DNA of 64,000 bases. It comes from Balneola sp. GTDB taxonomy: Bacteria > Bacteroidota > Rhodothermia > Balneolales > Balneolaceae. This document shows, piece by piece, positions 38,723 through 48,162 of this stretch. The notes under the pieces were generated by a model. The model was not told the origin of the DNA. It did not search any database and was given only the letters and a program-made list of their open reading frames with translations. Within the stretch, counting starts at the first letter, position 1; every line of letters begins with the position of its first letter. The stretch is from positions 67,766 to 131,765 of the forward strand of contig PBJO01000002.1 in the NCBI GenBank assembly GCA_002720745.1, read 5' to 3'. The translations under genes and the position numbers were made by a program.

Positions 38723-40414
38723 ATGGGTCGAGTGTTATCCTTTTGTATGTGTATAGTCATAGTTTTGATAGCTTCTTATGTGGCGAAGGCCCAGCAGGAT
38801 TCACGTGTTTTATCGCTTTATGACCGTCAAAGTTACGAATACATAAAGCAGTTGCAGGATCGGGGACACTTATTGGAGCTTCATCCAACCGACATGCCGC
38901 ATAGCTATGATGAGTTGCGCGCGGCTTTATCAGGCATTGCGCAGTATGATTTTACTGGAGTTGTTGCGCGATGGATTCGTTATTTGCAAGATCGAATAGG
39001 TTTCGACGCCACTGAGAGGCCAGTTTTAGACCTGCGTGGTGCTAGCTATTTACAAATGAATAATTCGGAGCGGGATCATATGTACCGTCCTAGTGACGAT
39101 ATTGCGTATTTTTGGCCTATGATTGAGTTGGCGCCGGGCATTCGCTACAAAGGATGGGCAGTGCAGGCGCATGCTCGTTTTGAGTATTACGAGGATCGAA
39201 ACATCGATGGACTGGATGCGGTAAATCGATTTTGGGTCCGAAATGAAGAAACATATCTAGGGTATGCAAATGAATTTTTAGAGGTCTACGGAGGCCGGGT
39301 ACTTAATCATTGGGGAGTTTACGGGCAGTCGTCTGGGCTTTTATCCGACCAGTCTGTAACCTATGATCAGTTCAAAATTAATCTAGGAACTAAGCATCTG
39401 CAACTCTCCTCGGTGATGGGTTATCTGGATAATTTGAAGAGCGATGATGTGTTTAATGGGGACACGAGGGAAGACCCTTTGTCGGTCAAGCGCTATTTAT
39501 TTGCCAAGCGGTTGGACTGGCGCCCGCGTGAGCATCTGATGTTTTCATATCGAGAAAGTATCATTTTTTCGGGTTGGGATGCAGTGCCTCAGCCTAAATA
39601 TATGCTTCCGGGTTATATCGGATTTTTTCAGGCGGATAATGCACCGCAGAATGATTTTATTAATTACTTAACAGGGATTGCCTTTTGGGGACAGTTTGGA
39701 GGTAGTTCTAGTGCGAGTTCTAGTATTGGCGTAGGTGCAGGTGCGAATTTCGATGCAATATCCCAAATAAGATCGCAAAATATACTTACGGTGCATACTG
39801 AAGTGATCATTGATGATATTATTTTCTTCCGTGACCGTCGCGGCATTGATGAACTGAGCAACTTCAATGTTTTTATTAACGTCGCCTATGCCCTAAGTCA
39901 CCACTGCCTTACCCTACAAATAAACGCAGAAATGGTTAGCGCTCAATCTTACAACACCGACCAAGCACAAGGTCGCTATTTATATCTTGGCCGGGGAATA
40001 GCTACGCAATTTAACGATTATGTATTTGGAGAGTTTCGGGCCGATGTATTTCCCGGTGGTACACTTCAAGGGCTACGAATAACGCCATATTTGGGCGGCT
40101 TGTTACAAGGCGAGCAGGTTATAGACAAGGAATTTATTGGCTCACCGTTATCCCAAAAAGACAAGAATCCAAATGAATTAGAGTCTGTGCCTGATTTTGT
40201 GCTAAGTGGTGTCGTTCAAGAGAGTCTTAGAGCTGGACTAGAATGGGTATATTACTCAGAAGCCGAACAGGGAAGGAAAAACGGTTGGTGGATTCGGGGA
40301 GATTTTGGCCTGAATGTGATGCGTAACCTCCGAAATATGGAGGGGAATGACCAGATTAGGTTTGTGGGAGTAATAGAACTAGGGGTTCAGTTCAATTTTT
40401 CATTAATTGACTAA
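38723..40414 (+). CDS. Outer-membrane beta-barrel protein, Wzi-like
   Basis: A 563-residue protein with a signal peptide ending at AKAQQ (about residue 24). After a helical, acidic segment (residues 30-90) it becomes a run of alternating strands ending in an aromatic-terminated C-terminus, typical of an outer-membrane barrel. GGRVLNHWGVYGQSSGLL at about 192-209 resembles the Wzi capsule-assembly family in Bacteroidetes. Function in surface glycan display is inferred and only moderately supported. The gene is less AT-rich than the three genes after it. Confidence 0.55.
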   Translation: MGRVLSFCMCIVIVLIASYVAKAQQDSRVLSLYDRQSYEYIKQLQDRGHLLELHPTDMPHSYDELRAALSGIAQYDFTGVVARWIRYLQDRIGFDATERPVLDLRGASYLQMNNSERDHMYRPSDDIAYFWPMIELAPGIRYKGWAVQAHARFEYYEDRNIDGLDAVNRFWVRNEETYLGYANEFLEVYGGRVLNHWGVYGQSSGLLSDQSVTYDQFKINLGTKHLQLSSVMGYLDNLKSDDVFNGDTREDPLSVKRYLFAKRLDWRPREHLMFSYRESIIFSGWDAVPQPKYMLPGYIGFFQADNAPQNDFINYLTGIAFWGQFGGSSSASSSIGVGAGANFDAISQIRSQNILTVHTEVIIDDIIFFRDRRGIDELSNFNVFINVAYALSHHCLTLQINAEMVSAQSYNTDQAQGRYLYLGRGIATQFNDYVFGEFRADVFPGGTLQGLRITPYLGGLLQGEQVIDKEFIGSPLSQKDKNPNELESVPDFVLSGVVQESLRAGLEWVYYSEAEQGRKNGWWIRGDFGLNVMRNLRNMEGNDQIRFVGVIELGVQFNFSLID

Positions 40415-40439
40415 AACATAAAATTACTATAAATATTTC

Positions 40440-41351
40440 TTGAAAGAATTAAATATTATATCTCAACTACTAAATAAAAGATTTTTTAAATCGATATTTC
40501 AACTACTTATAGTAGGTTATTTAATCTATCAAATCGGTCAAATTGGGTTGAAAAACTTTCTGGTATCAATACCTTTAAATCCATTATTTTATATTATATA
40601 TATAATAATTTATATATCTCTACCTACAATTGAATATATTATTTATGAAAAAAAATGGAATTTTATTGGTAAGAAATTAATTAGGGCTCTTTTTAAAAAA
40701 AAAGTACTAAATACTGATGTTTTAGGATATTCTGGAGAAGTATTTTTGTTCATTTGGGCAAAAGAAAATATCAACCAAAATAAATCAAGTATAATTTCCT
40801 TCATAAAAGATAATAATATAATATCATCACTATCATCTGGGATAATATCGTTTGCATTACTGTTATATTTTATTATAAATGGATATATAAATACTGATTA
40901 CATTTATTTTCTAAAAGATAGAAAAATAGTATTATATTTTTTCACTATTATTATTTTTTTGATAGTTATATTAATTTATTTTAAAAAAAATATTTTTTAT
41001 GTAAAGCTTTTAGAAGGCATTCAGATATTCTTATTACATTCAGTCAGAATATTAATTATAAATGTTTTGCAAATTTTTCAATGGAGTTTAGTGATGCCTG
41101 AGATAGCATTATCCGTATGGTTCACATATTCTGCAGTTCAAATAATAATTTCTAGAATACCTTTTTTACCTAGTCTAGATGCATTGTTTGTAAATATTAT
41201 TCTGGAATTATCTGATTTACTATTTGTCAGTCAGGATCTAATAATTGGAATGCTAACTATGAACATTGTTTTTAATCGTTTATTAAACTTAGGTATATAT
41301 GCTTCTAATATCTATCAAGAAAATCTTAAACATGAAAATACTCAAAAATAA
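40440..41351 (+). CDS. Polytopic membrane protein, possibly flippase-like (LPG synthase TM family)
   Basis: A 303-residue, extremely AT-rich gene product with about eight hydrophobic segments. The start must be TTG at 40440 or internal, because an in-frame stop lies 20 bases upstream. The opening YLIYQIGQIGLKNFL and the general layout recall the lysylphosphatidylglycerol synthetase transmembrane family (UPF0104), but the match is weak. It overlaps the Wzi-like gene by 20 bases, suggesting a joint role in surface polysaccharide export. Confidence 0.5.
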   Translation: MKELNIISQLLNKRFFKSIFQLLIVGYLIYQIGQIGLKNFLVSIPLNPLFYIIYIIIYISLPTIEYIIYEKKWNFIGKKLIRALFKKKVLNTDVLGYSGEVFLFIWAKENINQNKSSIISFIKDNNIISSLSSGIISFALLLYFIINGYINTDYIYFLKDRKIVLYFFTIIIFLIVILIYFKKNIFYVKLLEGIQIFLLHSVRILIINVLQIFQWSLVMPEIALSVWFTYSAVQIIISRIPFLPSLDALFVNIILELSDLLFVSQDLIIGMLTMNIVFNRLLNLGIYASNIYQENLKHENTQK

Positions 41352-42813
41352 TTTTCGACTGTTTTTTGTTTTATTCTTTTCCTTGAATCCTTCATTACTC
41401 AAATCACAGCAAATTATTTCTAAAATACATTTTAACAGTGGTATAAGAGTTACAAGCAACTTTAAGAGTATACATGATAATTTACCTTTTTGGCTTCATA
41501 TAAATAAGAATGGAAGTGTTGATAAAAACTCAGCTAATATAAATAAATATATATCGTTAGACGTAAATTTATATAGTAATGACTTTTTACATATTAATGT
41601 TCAGTCTAAATTTATTAATAGAATTGCTAATACTAATTCTACTCATATTGAAATCGGTTCAATTGAATTTAATTCTCATAATTTTGCTATAATTGCTGGA
41701 CGTTTTTATGATCCTTTAACTATTAAAGAAAGTCATCTTTCAATAGGATCTTTTATGTATAGTAATAATGCTCTACCTATACCTAAAATTGCCATAAAAA
41801 CAAACGATTATGTAAGTATACCAAGGACAAATGATGTTGTAAGATTTAATGGATTATTTGCTCATGGATGGTTTAATAACAATCGGTGGATACAAAATGT
41901 TTATTTACATCAAAAATTTTTCTTTCTAAATATAAAGTATAAATTTATTGATGCTAAGGCTGGTATAATACATAATGTTCAATGGGGTGGTTATAAAGAT
42001 TCTTATATACTGCCTAATGATATTAGAACCTATTTTGAAGTTATTACGGCAAAAAGTTCTAGTAGTAAAAATGCGCCGCCTGGCGAAGATACCAACGTCG
42101 TTGGAAATTCAGTAGGTGCCTATGATTTCAATCTGGGCTTATCATTTAATACTCTTGACCTGAATATATACAGAATATTCTATTTAGAAGATAAAGTTTC
42201 CACTAGGTTTAGGAGTCCTTGGGATGGATCGTGGGGGGTGATTATAAAGCCTAATAATATTTCATCAATTAATAATATAATTTGGGAACATATTAATACT
42301 AAAAAAATGGATTCCTTTGATTGGGAACCTAGAGGTACAGCCAATTACTACAATCATGGAGTATATCAGACTGGGTGGACTTACAAAAGTCGGGTGATTG
42401 GAAATCCACTTATATTAACAAATAGCTCTATATCACTACCTATTTATAATAACATTATCATTGGCCATCATATGGGACTTGACGGTGAGTTAAGAGATGA
42501 CATATACTATAAATTTTTATACACATATTCTCGTAATTATGGAATAATTAGTGATCAAATTATTGGACCGCGACCTCGTTCTGAATGCCCGCCAATTGAA
42601 AACACGATATGTGCTGAACTTAGGCCATTAAGTCAGTTAAAAAAGATAAATCACTCAATTTTTTCATCACTCAAAATTCAATCAAAATATGATAGATTTA
42701 ACTATGGTTTTAGTCTGTCTACTGATATTGGTAATTTATATAATAGAGTTATAGGAATTTCAATTTTTCTAAACTATAAAATTAGCTATACAAAAGTATC
42801 AAAGCAATCTTGA
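41332..42813 (+). CDS. Capsule assembly Wzi family outer-membrane protein
   Basis: About 493 residues from the ATG at 41332, with a signal peptide ending near LLKSQQI; an earlier ATG at 41299 would spoil it. LPFWLHINKNGSVDKNSAN near residues 50-68 and VQWGGYKDS are typical of the Bacteroidetes Wzi family, and the rest is beta-strand rich. Wzi anchors capsule at the cell surface. It overlaps the end of a convergent glycosyltransferase by 15 bases. Base composition is far more AT-rich than the housekeeping genes around it. Confidence 0.7.
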   Translation: MKILKNNFRLFFVLFFSLNPSLLKSQQIISKIHFNSGIRVTSNFKSIHDNLPFWLHINKNGSVDKNSANINKYISLDVNLYSNDFLHINVQSKFINRIANTNSTHIEIGSIEFNSHNFAIIAGRFYDPLTIKESHLSIGSFMYSNNALPIPKIAIKTNDYVSIPRTNDVVRFNGLFAHGWFNNNRWIQNVYLHQKFFFLNIKYKFIDAKAGIIHNVQWGGYKDSYILPNDIRTYFEVITAKSSSSKNAPPGEDTNVVGNSVGAYDFNLGLSFNTLDLNIYRIFYLEDKVSTRFRSPWDGSWGVIIKPNNISSINNIIWEHINTKKMDSFDWEPRGTANYYNHGVYQTGWTYKSRVIGNPLILTNSSISLPIYNNIIIGHHMGLDGELRDDIYYKFLYTYSRNYGIISDQIIGPRPRSECPPIENTICAELRPLSQLKKINHSIFSSLKIQSKYDRFNYGFSLSTDIGNLYNRVIGISIFLNYKISYTKVSKQS

Positions 42814-43587
42814 ATTTTTTGATTCATTTATAAACATTTTAAATGAATTTTCTTCTTCAAAATTTAATTTAAAGTTAGGGTGTTGAAATGGATTTTTTTT
42901 AATTTGAAAATACCATATATAAGTGAGCCATTTCATTATTGAATTCTTCAATCTTCTTTGGAAATGTTCTATATCCCATGTATTGTCGCCGTGGTATGAT
43001 CTTATAAATAAATAGTTAAATGATGTGTCAAATATATATAACCTTTTTTTCGACCATTCTTTTAGATAATATGAATCTTCTTCACGACTTAAATTTGAAT
43101 ATCTAATATTATCACATTTCTTATGCATAATGCTGCCTGGAATACCGCCACGTAATTGTCCAATAAATGGATGATTCATATATTCTTTGGAGCTTATATG
43201 CACAATAGTTGCCGATAAGCAACAAGCATCATAACCATTATTTAGAATTTCTGCTTGTATTTCTAATCTTTTTGGGTGGTACCAATCATCATCATCCCAT
43301 TGTACTATGTAATCACCTGTTGCACTTTCAAGACTACAATTTCTTAAATAACCTAATGTGTTATTTTGTTGTTTTTCTATTTTGATGTATTTAATATCAA
43401 GTTTTGAATAATTATTTAATATGCTATTGTAGTTTTCTTCGCCATCGTCAACTATTATTAATTCCTTGTTGGGGTATAACTGATCAGCAAAGCATTTAAT
43501 TGCTCTGTTTGCAATGTGTAGTCTATTTGCTGTAACCATTAAACAGCTAACTTTTGGATAAGTTGTTTTTTTTTGCTTAAAAGTCAT
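42799..43587 (-). CDS. Family 2 glycosyltransferase
   Basis: A 262-residue GT-A enzyme. KVSCLMVTANR at about residues 12-22, ELIIVDDGEEN, LGYLRNCSLESATGDYIVQWD and the metal-binding DDDD are clear, with a RRLKNS-like helical C-terminus. It is convergent with the Wzi-like gene, their ends overlapping by 15 bases, and is equally AT-rich, so the three may have been acquired together. The substrate is unknown. Confidence 0.85.
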   Translation of the reverse strand: MTFKQKKTTYPKVSCLMVTANRLHIANRAIKCFADQLYPNKELIIVDDGEENYNSILNNYSKLDIKYIKIEKQQNNTLGYLRNCSLESATGDYIVQWDDDDWYHPKRLEIQAEILNNGYDACCLSATIVHISSKEYMNHPFIGQLRGGIPGSIMHKKCDNIRYSNLSREEDSYYLKEWSKKRLYIFDTSFNYLFIRSYHGDNTWDIEHFQRRLKNSIMKWLTYIWYFQIKKNPFQHPNFKLNFEEENSFKMFINESKNSRLL

Positions 43588-43908
43588 CCTTATCTACAAT
43601 TAGAAAATTTATCATTTTAGCTGTTTGTACAGTACTTAAATTAAGATGATATTATTTCATTATAAACTTAATATTTATACTTGTAAGACACGAATACTAT
43701 AATTGAATTATTTTTATGTTGAAAAAAGTAGTCATCAATATTACACCACAATTAGTTGGAATTTTTGTAACAATTGATTTCACTGGATACTTAACTTTGC
43801 AGGTGCTCAAGACCAAAGCTTATAAAAATTTAACAGTAATAACTTGGGGATCCAACGGGATTTTTAATGGATTCGCATTCAAAAATTTAAATTGAGTAGA
43901 TATATATC
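43588..43908 (+). other. 321-base gap with a doubtful 59-codon ORF
   Basis: The only frame of note is an ATG at 43716 to a stop at 43895, encoding a 59-residue peptide opening MLKKVVINITPQLV. It has no family resemblance I know and no ribosome site. I do not call it a gene. Confidence 0.3.
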
Positions 43909-44385
43909 ATGACCATACAATTCGAACAAAAAAACAAGGCCGTACATCTTATAGCGATGAATGATGATGGGCACGAAGCTCATTTGGATGGATCCGAATC
44001 CATTGGAGGAGAAGGCAAAGGGTTTAGGCCAATGCAAATGCTTCTTGTTGGATTGGGCGCATGTACCTCAATGGATGTAATTAGTGTGCTTAATAAGCAA
44101 AAACAAGAAATGAATTCATATAATTTGGATGTGCAGGGATTTAGAACATCTGAAGAAATCCCAGCGGTGTTTCAGCATATCCATGTGCTTTTTAAAGTTA
44201 ATGGTCCGGTATTGGAGGAAAAATTAGTTCGAGCTATTTATCTTTCGATAACCAAGTACTGCTCCGTTACCCGAATGCTTGAAGGCACTACTAAAATTTC
44301 GAGTGCATATATTCTAAACGGGGGTAAAGAAATCACAGTGGCAACCGTAGGTCCCAAATACTTAGCGCCTAAATCCGAAGACTAG
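43909..44385 (+). CDS. OsmC family protein
   Basis: A 158-residue protein. The first conserved cysteine is in LGACTSMDVISVL (about residue 52) and the second in KYCSVTRML (about residue 120), the redox pair of the OsmC/Ohr fold; GKGFRPMQMLLVGL before the first is typical of the YhfA-like branch. Such proteins reduce organic hydroperoxides or act on related thiol chemistry. It stands alone, with 13 bases after a doubtful ORF and a 222-base gap to the convergent desaturase. Confidence 0.88.
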   Translation: MTIQFEQKNKAVHLIAMNDDGHEAHLDGSESIGGEGKGFRPMQMLLVGLGACTSMDVISVLNKQKQEMNSYNLDVQGFRTSEEIPAVFQHIHVLFKVNGPVLEEKLVRAIYLSITKYCSVTRMLEGTTKISSAYILNGGKEITVATVGPKYLAPKSED

Positions 44386-44607
44386 TTTACCGTCACAGGA
44401 TCAGTATGCGAAGAGTTTTTTACCAAATATAAATCCTATTCTCACTGTAGTTACGGCTTTGATGACTTTATCAAGCTGATTAAAGATGTTGGTAGCGAAT
44501 TTGCATGCAACCATTGACTTTTATCAGCTTATACATTTGTATTATTTCAATAAGAGAAGTGAACTAGATGCTTAGATAAAAATACAAAACCGCGAATATT
44601 TATATAT

Positions 44608-45723
44608 TTATGCTGCAGTTAAGATAGATTCCTCCGAATAGCTGAAATTAGGATCTCCAAATTGCTTAAGTGTACGATAGTGAGAGGCCACCGCTTCTTT
44701 GAAAGTTTCATGGCAGTTGTAAGGTATGCCAAATTCGTTAGCAGTCTGTTCTACAATCGGACTAATAGCTGGATAGTGGATGCTGCATACCTTTGGAAAA
44801 AGATGATGTTCTATCTGAAAATTTAATCCACCAATATACCAACAAAGTATCTTATTGGACCGAGCAAAGTTATTCGTTGTAAGCATTTCATGGATAACCC
44901 AGTGGTTTTCAATCATATTATCTTTGTTTGGAATTGGATGTGTGGTTGATTCAACCACATGGGCTAGCTGAAAAATAATACCTAATATGAGTCCTGCTAT
45001 TAAGTGTAGGGTGGTGAAGCCAATAAGCACTTGCCACCAGGTAATGTCTAGAGCCACTAACGGAAGAATGATAGCATAAGTATAATAGAATACTTTGGTC
45101 ACAAATAGCTTCACCCATTCAGAGATAGGATGTTTTTTATCCTCATAGGGTCCTAAGGGGTTTTTAATGAAATACCAATAATCTTTAACAAATACCCAGA
45201 AAAAAGTAGCAAAGCTGTATGCAGGAAATGCTAAAAAGTGCTGAAACCGGTGAATCGGTTTATGCTCAGTATGAGGGGAAAGCCGAATAAATTCAGCTAC
45301 TTCCAAATCCTCATCATGGCCATGGATATTGGTATACGTGTGGTGGATGATGTTATGAGTGATTTTCCAGATATACCCATTTGCCCCAACAAGATCAAAA
45401 AATAACCCCACAAAATTATTTATACTTTGATTGGACGAATAGGCGCCATGTAGGGCGTCATGTGTAATGGAAAAACCAATACCTGCCATCCCGATGCCCA
45501 TTACAACGGTCAAGCCCCAAATCCAATTCAAGCTTAATCCTCCAAGCATAATAAGCGCATAAGTACCCCAATACACCCCAAGGATGATCACAGTTTTAAG
45601 GACCATAGTTGCATTGGCGTGTTTAGAGATATTTTGCTCTTTAAAATAAGCATTGACTCGTTTTTTGACTTCACGGTTAAATTCCCGATTAATTTTGTTA
45701 TTGAAGGTAACCATCGATGGCAT
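44608..45723 (-). CDS. Membrane fatty acid (acyl-lipid/acyl-CoA) desaturase
   Basis: A 371-residue di-iron membrane enzyme. The three histidine boxes are HDALH (88-92), HNIIHH (123-128) and QIEHH near residue 305, with hydrophobic pairs of helices between. The QIEHH form is that of front-end (delta-5/6 type) desaturases, but the cytochrome b5 domain is absent, as in bacterial members. It adjusts membrane fluidity. Two inverted repeats lie in the 163 bases upstream and may be operators. Confidence 0.9.
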   Translation of the reverse strand: MPSMVTFNNKINREFNREVKKRVNAYFKEQNISKHANATMVLKTVIILGVYWGTYALIMLGGLSLNWIWGLTVVMGIGMAGIGFSITHDALHGAYSSNQSINNFVGLFFDLVGANGYIWKITHNIIHHTYTNIHGHDEDLEVAEFIRLSPHTEHKPIHRFQHFLAFPAYSFATFFWVFVKDYWYFIKNPLGPYEDKKHPISEWVKLFVTKVFYYTYAIILPLVALDITWWQVLIGFTTLHLIAGLILGIIFQLAHVVESTTHPIPNKDNMIENHWVIHEMLTTNNFARSNKILCWYIGGLNFQIEHHLFPKVCSIHYPAISPIVEQTANEFGIPYNCHETFKEAVASHYRTLKQFGDPNFSYSEESILTAA

Positions 45724-45779
45724 AGGCGGAGTATTTTAAATATATATGAGTGAAAGTTTTATGCTTATAAGTGTACTTA

Positions 45780-45795
45780 GCATTCTCAAGAATGC
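45780..45795. repeat. 16-base inverted repeat upstream of the desaturase
   Basis: GCATTCT and AGAATGC are perfect 7-base arms around a 2-base centre, 57 bases before the desaturase start. The site is placed for an operator. Confidence 0.4.
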
Positions 45796-45830
45796 ATAAA
45801 CCAGCAAACGCATTATAATGTTGTAGTTAG

Positions 45831-45854
45831 TTTAATGTTTTACAGAACATTAAA
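45831..45854. repeat. 24-base inverted repeat, candidate operator of the desaturase
   Basis: Arms TTTAATGTT (45831-45839) and AACATTAAA (45846-45854) are perfect complements around six bases. It lies about 108 bases upstream of the desaturase start and 33 bases after the end of the oxidoreductase gene. A regulator site is the more likely reading, since the stem has few GC pairs for a terminator. Confidence 0.45.
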
Positions 45855-45886
45855 TTAATTGAAAAAAAATACAAAAAAATTCCCTT

Positions 45887-47164
45887 TCAAATAGTTATTT
45901 CGTACCCCTGGCTGGTTAATTGCTGCTCTAGAGCCTCCCCAAAAGCAGTATAAGGAGTATGAAAACCGGGCTGTGCCAACGACTTAGCTTCTATTTCTTT
46001 TAAAAGTAAAATCGAAGATTGAACCAGAAAAAAAACAGTGGCCTTGTTACTTGGATCACCTGAAAAAAAACATTGAAGCTCTTCTTTCTGTCCAGAACTA
46101 CTTTTTGCAAACACATGTAGTCGCATGAAACCTTGCTTAATAGACTTTTCCGATGGGCCTTGACCTGGTGCGGGTACTAGATATGAAAGAATACGTCTAA
46201 ACCATGCAAAAGGGCCAAGACTAGCCAAACATAATAGTAGAATACTCGTGGTAATAAATGACATCGGCGCATACCATCGTCCTAAGCTACTTTGCTCAGA
46301 GTAGCCGAAATATTTAAACGAATAGTTGCCTGCCTGTTGGATGTCATTAACGGAACGGTATACCACACGGGCATTAACCCCACTCATTATAAACGGAGTG
46401 CTCCAACGCTGAATGCGTCTAACAAAACCAAAAAATCGAGCACCTTTCGGTTGAATCAAGGTGGGAGGTTTTAGGGTATTGTATTTGTCTTCTACCTTTT
46501 CAGCGTTCTCGACGTACTTGTTCGCTTCGATCAACACATCTGGGCCTACACTTTGGTTAGCCCCACCCGTGGCTAATTTATTGAGCATGGTAGCGATGGT
46601 TCCTCCGTTTAGTCCTCCCTTGGTGGTGTAGTAGGATTGAATGGTGAGCTCTTCTTCAGGGCCAAAGCGTTGGGCAAGTTTGTGAACGGCTACCTCAGCA
46701 GGAACACTATCAAAGCCGCAAAATGAAACCAGTCGCGCTCCAGAAGCTCTCGCCTTTTCTGCGTAGCGTCTGCTCATGCGAGCAATAAAATCAACCTCTC
46801 CAGTTATGTCGGTATAATGTGTACCACACTGTGCACATGCAGCAATCACGGATTCCCCATATAGCGCATAGGGTCCCACAGTGCTTATGATTAAGCGGGT
46901 ACGCCCGACTACTTTTCTAACGACCTCGATATTGGTGGTATCTACGGTGAAACAATCTTTGGTACATAAACCTAGTCTAGTTGCTAGAGCCTCTAAGCGT
47001 CTTTTATTTCGGGCAGCCAGCCCAATTCGATAGGTAGCGGAGTATTTGTTAATTAATTCACGTGCCGTACGTCGCCCCGTGAAGCCAGTCGCTCCAACAA
47101 CAATCATGTCATAGTCGCGGTGCCCTGCTACCACGTCTGCTTTTATGTCTACTGCCTTTTTCAT
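45887..47164 (-). CDS. Saccharopine dehydrogenase-like oxidoreductase
   Basis: A 425-residue protein. VVGATGFTGRRTARELI at about residues 26-42 binds NAD(P), and RIGLAARNKRRLEAL, TVGPYALYGE and YTDITGEVDF follow, which is the saccharopine dehydrogenase-like/trans-acting enoyl reductase family. A hydrophobic segment at ~305-325 may anchor it to the membrane. In other organisms relatives act on lipids; a lysine-catabolic role is unlikely. The start overlaps the stop of the gene upstream by four bases. Confidence 0.82.
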   Translation of the reverse strand: MKKAVDIKADVVAGHRDYDMIVVGATGFTGRRTARELINKYSATYRIGLAARNKRRLEALATRLGLCTKDCFTVDTTNIEVVRKVVGRTRLIISTVGPYALYGESVIAACAQCGTHYTDITGEVDFIARMSRRYAEKARASGARLVSFCGFDSVPAEVAVHKLAQRFGPEEELTIQSYYTTKGGLNGGTIATMLNKLATGGANQSVGPDVLIEANKYVENAEKVEDKYNTLKPPTLIQPKGARFFGFVRRIQRWSTPFIMSGVNARVVYRSVNDIQQAGNYSFKYFGYSEQSSLGRWYAPMSFITTSILLLCLASLGPFAWFRRILSYLVPAPGQGPSEKSIKQGFMRLHVFAKSSSGQKEELQCFFSGDPSNKATVFFLVQSSILLLKEIEAKSLAQPGFHTPYTAFGEALEQQLTSQGYEITI

Positions 47165-48162
47165 GGGGTATAACTCCCGAAACCATTGTTTTTTGGATAC
47201 AATAGTCGATCAATAATAGCCATCGTTTCCATTGAATCTTGAAGGGTAATTGGTAAAGGATGCTTCTTTTCAATAGCTTGTTGCATAGCTTGAGCCATTA
47301 GCACATAGGCATTGATTTGGTCAAAGGTTTTTTTCAAAACTCCCTCCTTGGTGACGATTCGAATGCTACGAGGCTCCTCATCCGAAGCTGAATTAAAAGG
47401 GATATTCACTTCGATGCGGCCTTTGGTTCCATGAATGTATACTTGTTGAAAGGAAAAGGTCTGGGTAGAGCATACTAGTGTAGCAATACCCTCTTTAAAT
47501 TCCAGCAAAGCGGTGGTTAGTCGGTCGGTAGAAAAGATGGGGTCATACTCAACATAAGATTGAATACTTTTAGGACTTCCATTAAAAATCATTTTGGCGA
47601 CATCCACGCAGTAACATCCTATGTCTAAAAGAGCACCTCCGCCTAAATTATCTTGGTTACGAACATCTGCTGGATCGTCATTGAAATAAGTAAAAATAGC
47701 ATGTATGTGGGTTATTTTCCCAATCTTTTTATCTTGAATGAGCTCATGAATATAGCGCCATTGTGGATGAAAACGGTACATAAAACCCTCCATAACGCGT
47801 GTCAGTGGATATTGCTGCTGAGCTTGAACCAGTTGGTCTAATTCGCGGGCGGTCACCGAAATAGGTTTTTCGCAGAGTACATGCTTACCGTATTCGAGTG
47901 CTTTAATGCTTAAAGATACGTGTAGATAATTCGGGGTTGGGTTGTATAAGATATCGATATCGGGATGTTCCATGAGTTCCTGATAACTTCCGTAAGCCTC
48001 TGCTATTCCACATTCACTGGCAAATGCTTCTGCTTTTTGGAGATTGCGCGAGGCCACTGCGACTACTTCTACATCAGGTATGGATTGAAGGGCGGGGATA
48101 AAGCGTGTTCGACCTATATTTGCCGTACTGAGTATTCCCCAGCGCCATTTTTTTTTGCTCAT
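47161..48162 (-). CDS. Gfo/Idh/MocA family NAD-dependent oxidoreductase
   Basis: A 333-residue dehydrogenase. WGILSTANIGRTRFIPAL at residues 8-25 forms the nucleotide site, and HVLCEKPISVTARELD at about 93-108 holds the EKP motif with the conserved Lys. The C-terminal half is the beta-sheet substrate domain with GGGALLDIGCYCVD. It probably oxidises a sugar or cyclitol; the substrate is unknown. Its start overlaps the end of the broken nuclease gene, and its stop overlaps the next start. Confidence 0.9.
   Translation of the reverse strand: MSKKKWRWGILSTANIGRTRFIPALQSIPDVEVVAVASRNLQKAEAFASECGIAEAYGSYQELMEHPDIDILYNPTPNYLHVSLSIKALEYGKHVLCEKPISVTARELDQLVQAQQQYPLTRVMEGFMYRFHPQWRYIHELIQDKKIGKITHIHAIFTYFNDDPADVRNQDNLGGGALLDIGCYCVDVAKMIFNGSPKSIQSYVEYDPIFSTDRLTTALLEFKEGIATLVCSTQTFSFQQVYIHGTKGRIEVNIPFNSASDEEPRSIRIVTKEGVLKKTFDQINAYVLMAQAMQQAIEKKHPLPITLQDSMETMAIIDRLLYPKNNGFGSYTP

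Noticed and set aside
43716-43895. 59-codon ORF before the OsmC gene
   Set aside because: No recognisable domain and no start signal; its length is expected by chance in AT-rich DNA.
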